Source: Pseudomonadota bacterium (lineage in GTDB: Bacteria > Desulfobacterota > Desulfovibrionia > Desulfovibrionales > Desulfovibrionaceae). Taken from it: 30,143 nt of DNA. Shown one piece after another: positions 1 to 7,139 of the stretch. Position 1 is the first letter of the stretch. Each line of letters starts with the position of its first letter. The DNA is taken from NCBI GenBank assembly GCA_023435825.1, contig JAEZMB010000212.1, positions 1-30,143 on the forward strand, written 5' to 3'. The notes beneath the pieces were generated by a model. It worked only from the letters and a program-made list of their open reading frames with translations, had not been told where the DNA came from and ran no database searches. Both the position numbers and the translations under genes were made by a program.

Positions 1-54
1 CCCCTGTCCGATTCGCTGCTCAAGGAAGAATATCGCCTGGAGCAGCGGCATTAG
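1..54 (+). CDS. 3' end of an unidentified gene (partial)
   Basis: Frame 1 is open from the left edge and ends at TAG (52-54). It gives 17 residues ending in KEEYRLEQRH, a charged tail of the sort found at protein C-termini. The family cannot be named from so little. A palindromic repeat and a strong terminator follow within 210 bases, as expected at the end of a transcription unit. The frame choice rests only on the position of the stop and the acidic, non-repetitive composition, so this is a moderate call. Confidence 0.45.
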   Translation, partial: PLSDSLLKEEYRLEQRH

Positions 55-103
55 GAACGGAAGCGATAAGCAACGAGACGAGACGAAAAGAGAAGGGAAG
101 AGT

Positions 104-166
104 GCCTCCGGCGGCTGGGGGCCTGAGCCCCCCAGACCCCCCAACGGGGAAAAAGGTCAAGGGGGG
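104..166 (+). repeat. Dispersed palindromic repeat, copy A
   Basis: The copy starts GCCTCCGGCGGC and continues with a hairpin whose arms are CTGGGGG (115-121) and CCCCCAG (129-135). It then has GACCCCCC and a purine-rich tail up to 166. The same architecture recurs, reverse-complemented, at 23058-23119 and 22095-22133. Copies A and C match almost throughout, including the AAAAGGT-type tail. It lies between a gene end and a terminator. Confidence 0.75.
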
Positions 167-224
167 ATGAGTCGGCCGCCAACGCTGGCTGCTATGAGGC
201 CAGGCTTCGCCTGAAGATGCTATT

Positions 225-260
225 AAAACGCCGGGACGGTCGCCGTCCCGGCGTTTTTTT
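225..260. terminator. Bidirectional intrinsic terminator
   Basis: A perfect hairpin has arms 225-239 and 243-257 and a three-base loop TCG. The right side is a run of seven T (254-260) and the left side starts with four A, so it can stop transcription on both strands. It would serve the plus-strand gene ending at 54 and the minus-strand operon ending at 335. Confidence 0.9.
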
Positions 261-334
261 ATCGGCGATACGTGGTGCGTCTTGCCCAAGAGACGGGTAG
301 GGCGGTCGATGGATGCTCCCGCCGCCAGTTCAGG

Positions 335-631
335 CTATTGGGCGATGGGGGCTTTGTCGGCGTCGATGATCCGCCGAAACGCGGCCGAAACGGCCCGGTA
401 ATCCACCACATCGACCTGCATGGGCAGGTTGGAGGCGGCAAAGGCATCGCGCAGGGCTTCGAGCCGGTCCAGGGGCAGGGGCGCGTCGGCCGCCACGGCC
501 AGATCGAGGTCGGAGTGGGGCCGGGCCGTGCCGCGCGCCCGTGAACCAAAGGCGAAAACCGCGGCCTCGGGCAGGTGGGCGGCCAGGATGGCCCGCACGG
601 CGGCGAGCTGGTCCGGGGCGAGGTCAATCAT
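335..631 (-). CDS. MNT-type minimal nucleotidyltransferase (antitoxin-like partner)
   Basis: This 98-residue protein has the minimal nucleotidyltransferase signature. GSRARG (29-34) is followed by SDLDLAV with Asp41 and Asp43 as metal ligands, and QVDVVD (72-77) supplies the likely third acidic residue. In characterised HEPT/MNT pairs the MNT protein is the antitoxin and adenylylates the HEPT toxin; HI0073 of Haemophilus is the classic stand-alone example. The ATG at 631 overlaps the stop of the upstream HEPT-like gene by eight bases, so the two are translationally coupled. An open frame extends further upstream to 721, but it lies inside the partner gene and adds no conserved sequence. A toxin-antitoxin role is inferred from family and gene pairing. 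Confidence 0.88.
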   Translation of the reverse strand: MIDLAPDQLAAVRAILAAHLPEAAVFAFGSRARGTARPHSDLDLAVAADAPLPLDRLEALRDAFAASNLPMQVDVVDYRAVSAAFRRIIDADKAPIAQ

Positions 632-1043
632 TGCGGTCGGCCAGCCGGGCCAGCAGTTCCTTGGCCTGGGGCAGGAAGCGCCGAGCCGCCTCACAGACGT
701 CCAGGGCGGTTTCGCCGTCATAGGTGTGGAAGGTCAGGTTGCGGGCGTCGCCAAAGCCAAACCAGGGCGTGGGGTCGTCGAGCAGGCCGGCCCGGGCCGC
801 CTGCCGGAAAAGATCCTTGCGGGTGCGCGGAAAGTCGGCTTCGTCCGGAGAGGCGTTTTCCCGCAGCCAGCGCTGGAGAAATTTCCAGCACAGTTCGTAA
901 GCCACTTCGAAATGCTGGATGATGCCGGCCCGCACCGTGTCGCGCAGGTCTGGGGGGATGGCCGAAAGTCCGTCGGCCGTGGCGGCCAGCGACCGGTCCA
1001 GGGCGTCGATGGCCTTGGTCAGGCTGGTCAGGTCGAGCGCCAT
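624..1043 (-). CDS. HI0074/HEPT-family nucleotidyltransferase substrate-binding protein
   Basis: This is a 139-residue, mostly helical protein of the HI0074 family, the partner of MNT nucleotidyltransferases. It has the R-x4-H-x-Y motif of HepT-type toxins at Arg101-Tyr108 (RNLTFHTY), preceded by WFGFGDA. In HepT toxins that motif is needed for RNase activity and its Tyr is the target of AMPylation by MNT. The start at 1043 is chosen because AAGGAG sits just upstream; the frame extends 20 residues further but that part is low-complexity. It lies 60 bases after cca on the same strand and overlaps the MNT gene by eight bases. Whether it is an active toxin or only a substrate-binding subunit cannot be decided here. 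Confidence 0.88.
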   Translation of the reverse strand: MALDLTSLTKAIDALDRSLAATADGLSAIPPDLRDTVRAGIIQHFEVAYELCWKFLQRWLRENASPDEADFPRTRKDLFRQAARAGLLDDPTPWFGFGDARNLTFHTYDGETALDVCEAARRFLPQAKELLARLADRND

Positions 1044-1103
1044 GGAATTCTCCTTGCCGCCGGGGCGGCCGGCTGGTCTGGTCGGGCCGTCGGCCGGCCC
1101 CAT

Positions 1104-2279
1104 TTATCCCTGGGCCTGCCCCTGTTCGCCGTCCACGCCCTCGGGGGTGCGGCCCTGGGCCTTGTCGTGCTCGGCCAGCTTCTGGCAGCGCAGGCTGCGC
1201 AGCCGCTCGCCCGAGATCGGCCCGCGCTGGCGCTGCTTGCCGGGCAGGTGCACCGAGAGCATCACCTTGAGGTCTCGCTTGGCCTGGGGCAGGACGCTGG
1301 CCCCGCTGTCGGCCCGCACCACCTCGAAAAGCGGTTCCACCATGTCGTGCTTGTGCAGCCAGGTGAGCATGTCCACCCGCGTGCCGGCCCGCAGTTCGTG
1401 GTAGCGGGCCGCCTTCATGTGCAGCTTGGCCGCGGCTTCGCCGGCCTCGCGCACCCGGTTGGGCAGCTTGAGCCGCCGGCCGAGTTCCCCGGCCACCTGC
1501 TCGCCTCGGTCGTCATGGCCGTGGTGGCGCGGCCATTCGCCCTCGGGCGTGGCGATCTTGCCCAGGTCATGGCACACGGCCATCCAGCCGGCCAGGGCAT
1601 CGCCGGCCAGGATATCCACCATGTCGAGCATGTGGTCAAACACGCTGCCGTCGTGGTGCTCGGGCGGGCCGGCCGGCACGTGGCGGGCGGCTTCGAGCTC
1701 GGGCAGCCAGGGCAGCAGACAGCCGGTGTCGGCCAGAAGCTGGAAAAACCGCGACGGCTTGGCCGACCCCAGGGCCTTGCGCACTTCCTGGGCCACCCGC
1801 TCGGCAAAGATGTCGCCGAGCACGCCGCAGGCGGCCACGGCCCGCATCTGGGCCACAAGCTCGGGGTGGGGCGAAAAATCCGGCAGCGAGGCGGCGAAAC
1901 GGGCCGCCCGGTAGACCCGCAGCGGATCGTCGAACATGGACATCTCGCCGCACGGGCGCAGCCACCGGTCGCGCAGATCGGACAGGGCCAGGGGATGGAA
2001 ATGCAGCCGCCCGGCGATCTCCCGGGAATCGCCCATGGCCATGGCGTTTATGGTGAGGTCCCGGGCCAGCAGGTCCTCGGCCACGCTGTCGCCGCGCGGC
2101 CAGGCGTACTGGGCGCTGCCCAGCATGAAGACCGGAAAGGTCTTGCCGACCTGCCGAGCCCTTCGATACCGTCGCACGAACGCCTCGGGCGTGGCGTCGA
2201 CAATGAGATAATCCTGATCCACAACCGGCCGGCCGAGCAATATGTCGCGGACCGCGCCGCCTACGAGATACCGTTTCAT
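1104..2279 (-). CDS. cca: CCA-adding tRNA nucleotidyltransferase with HD domain
   Basis: This 391-residue class II CCA-adding enzyme completes or repairs the 3' CCA end of tRNAs. It begins MKRYLVGGAVRD with the nucleotidyltransferase Gly-Gly motif. Asp21/Asp23 in VVDQDYLIV are the catalytic carboxylates. RDLTINAM (73-80) and DDPLRVYRAARFAA (117-130) are the usual conserved blocks. A C-terminal HD domain carries His237-Asp238 (CHDLGK) and RHHGHDD (251-257), as in E. coli-type Cca, which also has phosphodiesterase/phosphatase activity. E. coli Cca is slightly longer, about 410 residues. The ATG at 2279 has GGAG upstream at good spacing. It overlaps the divergent biotin-ligase ATG (2278) within the tetranucleotide CATG. 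It heads an apparent operon with the HEPT/MNT pair. Confidence 0.95.
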   Translation of the reverse strand: MKRYLVGGAVRDILLGRPVVDQDYLIVDATPEAFVRRYRRARQVGKTFPVFMLGSAQYAWPRGDSVAEDLLARDLTINAMAMGDSREIAGRLHFHPLALSDLRDRWLRPCGEMSMFDDPLRVYRAARFAASLPDFSPHPELVAQMRAVAACGVLGDIFAERVAQEVRKALGSAKPSRFFQLLADTGCLLPWLPELEAARHVPAGPPEHHDGSVFDHMLDMVDILAGDALAGWMAVCHDLGKIATPEGEWPRHHGHDDRGEQVAGELGRRLKLPNRVREAGEAAAKLHMKAARYHELRAGTRVDMLTWLHKHDMVEPLFEVVRADSGASVLPQAKRDLKVMLSVHLPGKQRQRGPISGERLRSLRCQKLAEHDKAQGRTPEGVDGEQGQAQG

Positions 2280-3291
2280 GCATGACTCCGGCGCGGACAT
2301 TGTCCCAAATGCCGTCAAAAATCCAGGGGCCAGCCGCCCCTTGTCGCAAAACCCCTTCGAAAACGGCGGCGTTTGGCTGTGGGAATCGGGCGGGCCGGGC
2401 CTGGCCGGGCCGATTTCGCCGCAGGCCCTGGCCGCCTGCCATCCCTTGTGGGCCGCCGACATGGCCCGGCTGGGGCCGTGGCGGCCGGTGGAGCTTGGGG
2501 CCGAACACGGGCCGGCGGCCGGGCGATGGCTGCGCGGCGAAAGCCCGGCCCTGGCCGGCGCTCCGGCCATCCTCGTCGTCGGCCCGTGCGCCACGAGCCT
2601 GGACGCGGCCTGGGCCTTTGCCGAGGCCGGCCTGCTGCCGCCTTTTGCCTCGGTTCTCGCCGTGTCCCAGACCAGCGGCCGGGGCCAGATGCGCCGGCAG
2701 TGGATTTCGCCGCCGGGCAACATTTACGCCGCCCTGTCCTGGCCGGCCGGGGAGGGCGCGCTTGCCGCCATGGCCCCGGTGGTGGTTGGGGCCTGTCTGG
2801 CCGACGCGCTCTACGGCCGGGGATTCGCCGCCAAGGTCAAATGGCCCAACGATCTTCTGATCGAGGGGCGCAAGGTCGCGGGAATCCTCCTTGAAGAACG
2901 ACATGGCCGCATTGTGGCCGGCGTCGGCATAAATTGCGCCCAAGCCCCGGATGCGGCGTCACTTCGTCGGGATCACGCCGCCCCGGCCGCCGCCCTGGTC
3001 GACTTTGGCGAAGTGCCGGGCGCGGTTACGTTGTGGGGCGAACTTGTGAAGTTTGGGCAAACCTGCTACCTCCAGTGCGTTGCGCTATCGGACTCGAGTG
3101 CATTGTCCCGTTTTGTCGAGCGTCGTCTGGCTTGGCTTGGCCGGGAGGTCTTCGTGCGCGAGAGCGGATCGGACGGGTTTCGGGCACGGATCGTCGGGTT
3201 GGCCGAGGACGGGGGACTTCGGCTGCTGCGTGGCGAATCCGGGCCAGGGCAGGATTTGACGCTTCATTGCGGGAGCATATCCCTCCTTTGA
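2278..3291 (+). CDS. birA: Biotin--[acetyl-CoA-carboxylase] ligase, no HTH domain
   Basis: This 337-residue biotin-protein ligase activates biotin with ATP and transfers it to a carrier lysine. The catalytic core is clear: SGRGQMRRQW (133-142) is the biotinyl-AMP loop, followed by KWPNDLL (188-194), KVAGILLE (199-206) and GVGINC (215-220), then a C-terminal SH3-like segment. The first ~100 residues do not look like the winged helix of repressor-type BirA and I do not recognise them, so autoregulation by this protein is unlikely. The start is uncertain: ATG 2278 has only a weak ribosome site and overlaps the cca start, and TTG 2341 or ATG 2461 are alternatives. The gene lies 69 bases before pyruvate carboxylase, its probable substrate. 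Confidence 0.88.
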   Translation: MHDSGADIVPNAVKNPGASRPLSQNPFENGGVWLWESGGPGLAGPISPQALAACHPLWAADMARLGPWRPVELGAEHGPAAGRWLRGESPALAGAPAILVVGPCATSLDAAWAFAEAGLLPPFASVLAVSQTSGRGQMRRQWISPPGNIYAALSWPAGEGALAAMAPVVVGACLADALYGRGFAAKVKWPNDLLIEGRKVAGILLEERHGRIVAGVGINCAQAPDAASLRRDHAAPAAALVDFGEVPGAVTLWGELVKFGQTCYLQCVALSDSSALSRFVERRLAWLGREVFVRESGSDGFRARIVGLAEDGGLRLLRGESGPGQDLTLHCGSISLL

Positions 3292-3360
3292 TGCCGGCCC
3301 CCGCCGGATCGTCACTCTAAAAGAGAATGGACAGGTCGCCCTCAGGGGTCAGAGGACAGC

Positions 3361-6300
3361 ATGATCGCCAAGACGTTTCAGGAAGTGCTTTCCGAGGTTG
3401 AAGGAAAGAAGATTCTTGTCGCCAACCGGGGCATTTCCGCCCGCCGGGTGCTGCGTTCCATCCGCGAACGCCTGCGCGCCATTCCCGTGCTCACCGTAAC
3501 CGATGTGGACATGGCGTCCCCGGCCACCGCCGGCGCCCATGAGCTCATCACCCTGGGCCCCGATCCCCGGGCCTATCTCGACATCGACGGCATCATCAAG
3601 AAAGCCAAGGCCCGTGGCGTGGTCGCCATCCATCCGGGCTGGGGATTCGCCTCCGAAGACTGCGAATTTCCCCGCAAATGCGCCGAGGCCGGCATCATCT
3701 TCATCGGCTCCTCGGCCGACGCCATGAAAAGCCTGGGCAACAAGGTCGAGGTGCGCCGCCTGGCCATGAGCCTGGGCATCCCCGTCGTGCCCGGTTCCGA
3801 AGGCTCGGTCACCATCCCCGAGGCCCGGGAAATCGCCAAAAAAATCGGCTTCCCCATCATGCTCAAGGCCGAGGGCGGCGGCGGCGGCCGGGGCATCTAC
3901 GAAATTTATTCCGAGGCCCAGCTCGAATCCGCCTTTTCCAAGGCCTCGGCCATGGCCCAGGCCTCCTTTGGCAACCCGCGCCTTTTTGTCGAAAAGCTTC
4001 TCACCAGCGTGCGCCACATCGAGATCCAGGTGGCCGGCGACCGTTTCGGCAACGTGTTCGCCTTTGACGAACGCGACTGCTCGGTGCAGCGCAACCACCA
4101 AAAGCTCGTGGAGATCACGCCGTCGCCCTGGCGCGGCATGACCGACGAGCTGCGCCAGCGCCTGAAAGACTATGGCGAGCGGCTGGTGCGCGAGACCGGC
4201 TATTATTCGCTGGCCACGGTCGAATTCCTGGTCGACGCCAACGGCGAGCCGTACCTCATCGAGGTCAACACCCGCCTGCAGGTCGAACACGGCATCACCG
4301 AATGCCGCTACGGCGTGGATTTGGTCGAAGAGCAGATCAACATCGCCTTTGGCGGCAAGCTGCGCTTTAATTGCGTGGACACCCGGCCGTTCCTCCACGC
4401 CATGCAGTTGCGCATCAACTGCGAGGACCCCAAGCAGAACTTCGCCCCCAACGCCGGCTCGGTCACCCGCTACCTGTCCCCGGGCGGCCAGGGCATCCGG
4501 CTGGATTCCTGCCTGACCGCCGGTTACGAATTCCCCACCCAGTACGACTCGGCCGGGGCGCTGCTTATTTCCTACGGCCGCAACTGGCCCAAGGTCGTGG
4601 CCGTCATGGAGCGGGCGCTGCGCGAGTACATTATTGGCGGGCTCAAAACCACGATCCCGTTCCACCGCCAGATTCTGCGCCATCCGGAGTTCATGAAAGG
4701 GGAGTTCGACACCAAGTTCATCAATCAGAACCCTTATCTGCTCAACTACCAGGACGAGGAGTCCGAGGCCATGCGCCTGGCCTGGCTGGTGGCCGAGATC
4801 TCGGCCCGGGGCTACAACCCCCACGTCCAGCTCGGCCAGTACCGGGGCCGCGAGGACTACCGCCTGGGCCGCTTCACGCCCCACATGCCCGAGGCCGATC
4901 TGCGCTCGCCGGAAAGCCCCTATCCGCGCGGCGACCGCCAGGCCGTCCTGGACATGGTGCGCGACTCCGGCAAGGTCCACTTCGTGGACACCACCACCCG
5001 CGACATCACCCAGTCCAACAGCGGCAACCGCTTCCGGCTGGCCGAGGACGAACTGGTCGGCCCGTACCTCGACAACTGCGGCTTCTTCTCCCTGGAGAAC
5101 GGCGGCGGCGCGCACTTCCACGTGGCCATGATGGCCAACATGACCTACCCCTTCTCCGAGGCGGCCAAGTGGAACGAGTTCGCGCCCAAGACCATGAAGC
5201 AGCTGCTGATTCGCTCCACCAACGTGCTGGGCTACAAGCCCCAGCCGCGAAACCTCATGCGGCTGACGGGCGAGATGATCTGCGAGCACTACGACATCAT
5301 CCGCTGCTTTGATTTCCTCAATCACGTCGATAATATGTATCCCTTTGCCGAGGTCGCCCTGTCCCGGCCGGGCATCATCTTCGAGCCGGCCATCTCGCTG
5401 TCCTACGCCCGGGGCTTCGACGTGCCCCATTACCTTGGCGTGCTGGAGGCCATCCTCGACCAGACCGCCAAGGCCGGCGGCATGACCAAGGCCAAGGCGG
5501 CCAAGAGCATCATCTTGTGCCTGAAGGATATGGCCGGCATGTGTCCGCCGCGTTTCGTGCGCGAGCTGATCACCGCCATCCGCAAGGCCTACCCCGAGCT
5601 GGTCGTCGACTACCACCGCCACTACACGGACGGGCTTTTTGTCCCGGCCGTGGGCGCCGCCGCCGAAGCCGGCTGCCACATCGTCGACACCGCCATCGGC
5701 GCTTCCGTGCGCTGGTACGGCCAGGGCGAGGTGCTCTCCACGGCGGCTTACATCGAGGAAGACCTGGGCGTGCCCGTGGCCCTGACCAAGGACAACAAGG
5801 ACATGATCCGGGCCGCCAACTTCGTGCTCAAGCAGGTCATGCCCTACTACGACCGCTACACCGCGCCCTACTTCCAGGGCATCGACTACGACGTGGTGGA
5901 GCATGCCATGCCCGGCGGAGCCACCAGCTCGTCCCAGGAAGGGGCCATGAAGCAGGGCTACATCCACCTGCTGCCCTACATGCTCAAGTTCCTGGCCGGC
6001 ACCCGCAAGATCGTGCGCTACCACGACGTCACCCCGGGGTCCCAGATCACCTGGAACACCGCGTTTTTGGCCGTCACCAGCGCCTACAAGGTCGGCGGCG
6101 AGCGGGCCGTCAAGGACATGCTCGAAGTGCTTGAGGCCGTGTCCGAGAACTGCGACGAGTGCCTGACCCCGGCGGCCAAGCACGACCGCCTGCTGCTGTA
6201 CGCCAACTGCAACGACGCCTTCCGCAACCTGCTTTTGGGCAAGTTCGGCAAGATGCCGCTCGGGTTCCCGCCCGACTGGGTCTACGAGAGCGCCTTTGGC

Positions 6301-7056
6301 TCGGAGTGGAAGGAAGCCATCGCCTCGCGCACCGAGGAGTCGCCCCTGGACGCCCTGGGCGAGGTGGACATGGAAGCCGAGATGGCCGCCCTGACCAAGC
6401 AGCTGGGCCGCGAGCCGTCCAACGAAGAGTTCGTGCTCTACTTGAACCATCCCGGCGACGCCCTCAAGACCATGGAATTTCGCAAGAAATTCGGTGATCC
6501 CAACAACCTTCCCCTGGACGTGTGGTTCGAGGGCCTGGAGCCCGGCGAGGAGCTGACCTTCGCCGACAGCCAGGGCAAGCCCCACCACCTGTCCCTGCTC
6601 GACATCTCGCGCCCGGACAACAGCGGCATGGCCACCGTCCGCTATGTCCTGGATTCGGAAATCCTGAGCCATCAGGTCCAGGTGGCCGCCGCCCAGAACG
6701 GGCCGGCCAGCAAGGTCGAGATGGCTGATCCCAACAACCCCTACCACGTGGGCGCGCCGGTCTCCGGCGACCTGTGGGTCATGCACGTCTCGCCCAACGA
6801 CTACATCAAGACCGGCGAGGAACTGTTCAACATCTCCGTCATGAAGCAGGAGAAAACCGTGGCCGCTCCCCTTGACGCCACGGTCAAACGGGTGCTCAAA
6901 AGCGCTGATTATGCTAACGACCGCAAGATGGTGCCGGTCAAGGAAGGGGAGCTCCTGGTCGAACTGGCCCCGGTTTCCAAGGATTGCCCAGGGTGCCGCC
7001 AGCCCGTGGGCGACGACGGCTTCAAATTCTGTCCGAATTGCGGCCAGCAGATGTAA
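3361..7056 (+). CDS. pyc: Pyruvate carboxylase with C-terminal zinc ribbon
   Basis: This 1231-residue, single-chain pyruvate carboxylase makes oxaloacetate from pyruvate, bicarbonate and ATP. Domains: biotin carboxylase ~15-470, with HPGWGFASED, DCSVQRNHQK and EVNTRLQVEH (301-310, catalytic Arg305); carboxyltransferase ~535-870, with DTTTRD (543-548), Lys722 in KDMAG (the usual carbamylated metal lysine) and metal His752/His754; then a linker/tetramerisation region and a biotinyl domain ~1130-1200. Oddities: the biotinyl lysine Lys1162 sits in VMKQEK, with Gln where the family normally has Met. ANRGISA lacks the Glu of the usual ANRGEIA. A rubredoxin-like ribbon CPGC (1209-1212) / CPNC (1224-1227) is appended at the C-terminus. 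AGAGG precedes the ATG. The gene sits between the biotin ligase and a PEP-synthase-like gene, all on the plus strand. Confidence 0.95.
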   Translation: MIAKTFQEVLSEVEGKKILVANRGISARRVLRSIRERLRAIPVLTVTDVDMASPATAGAHELITLGPDPRAYLDIDGIIKKAKARGVVAIHPGWGFASEDCEFPRKCAEAGIIFIGSSADAMKSLGNKVEVRRLAMSLGIPVVPGSEGSVTIPEAREIAKKIGFPIMLKAEGGGGGRGIYEIYSEAQLESAFSKASAMAQASFGNPRLFVEKLLTSVRHIEIQVAGDRFGNVFAFDERDCSVQRNHQKLVEITPSPWRGMTDELRQRLKDYGERLVRETGYYSLATVEFLVDANGEPYLIEVNTRLQVEHGITECRYGVDLVEEQINIAFGGKLRFNCVDTRPFLHAMQLRINCEDPKQNFAPNAGSVTRYLSPGGQGIRLDSCLTAGYEFPTQYDSAGALLISYGRNWPKVVAVMERALREYIIGGLKTTIPFHRQILRHPEFMKGEFDTKFINQNPYLLNYQDEESEAMRLAWLVAEISARGYNPHVQLGQYRGREDYRLGRFTPHMPEADLRSPESPYPRGDRQAVLDMVRDSGKVHFVDTTTRDITQSNSGNRFRLAEDELVGPYLDNCGFFSLENGGGAHFHVAMMANMTYPFSEAAKWNEFAPKTMKQLLIRSTNVLGYKPQPRNLMRLTGEMICEHYDIIRCFDFLNHVDNMYPFAEVALSRPGIIFEPAISLSYARGFDVPHYLGVLEAILDQTAKAGGMTKAKAAKSIILCLKDMAGMCPPRFVRELITAIRKAYPELVVDYHRHYTDGLFVPAVGAAAEAGCHIVDTAIGASVRWYGQGEVLSTAAYIEEDLGVPVALTKDNKDMIRAANFVLKQVMPYYDRYTAPYFQGIDYDVVEHAMPGGATSSSQEGAMKQGYIHLLPYMLKFLAGTRKIVRYHDVTPGSQITWNTAFLAVTSAYKVGGERAVKDMLEVLEAVSENCDECLTPAAKHDRLLLYANCNDAFRNLLLGKFGKMPLGFPPDWVYESAFGSEWKEAIASRTEESPLDALGEVDMEAEMAALTKQLGREPSNEEFVLYLNHPGDALKTMEFRKKFGDPNNLPLDVWFEGLEPGEELTFADSQGKPHHLSLLDISRPDNSGMATVRYVLDSEILSHQVQVAAAQNGPASKVEMADPNNPYHVGAPVSGDLWVMHVSPNDYIKTGEELFNISVMKQEKTVAAPLDATVKRVLKSADYANDRKMVPVKEGELLVELAPVSKDCPGCRQPVGDDGFKFCPNCGQQM

Positions 7057-7086
7057 TGTAACTTTTGCCGCGAACGTGTCATAGTG

Positions 7087-7110
7087 GGGCCGGCGGTAAG
7101 ACGCCGGCCC
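7087..7110 (+). other. Intercistronic hairpin between pyc and the PEP-synthase-like gene
   Basis: A perfect 9-bp stem, GGGCCGGCG (7087-7095) with CGCCGGCCC (7102-7110), closes a six-base loop. No T run follows, so it is not a standard terminator. It ends 29 bases before the next ATG and could protect the upstream message or tune the downstream gene. Confidence 0.55.
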
Positions 7111-7139
7111 ATCGAGTCTGGAGAGACAAGGAGGGGAGC

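Noticed and set aside
420..2285. Plus-strand open frame of about 620 codons over cca and the HEPT/MNT genes
   Set aside because: It is antisense shadow of three recognisable minus-strand genes; composition is Gly/Arg/His/Gln-rich and no motif is present.
3349..6786. Very long open frame (about 1145 codons) antisense to pyruvate carboxylase
   Set aside because: It mirrors the pyc codons in a GC-rich genome. The product is repetitive in G, V, H, D and L with no domain, and pyc on the other strand is unmistakable.
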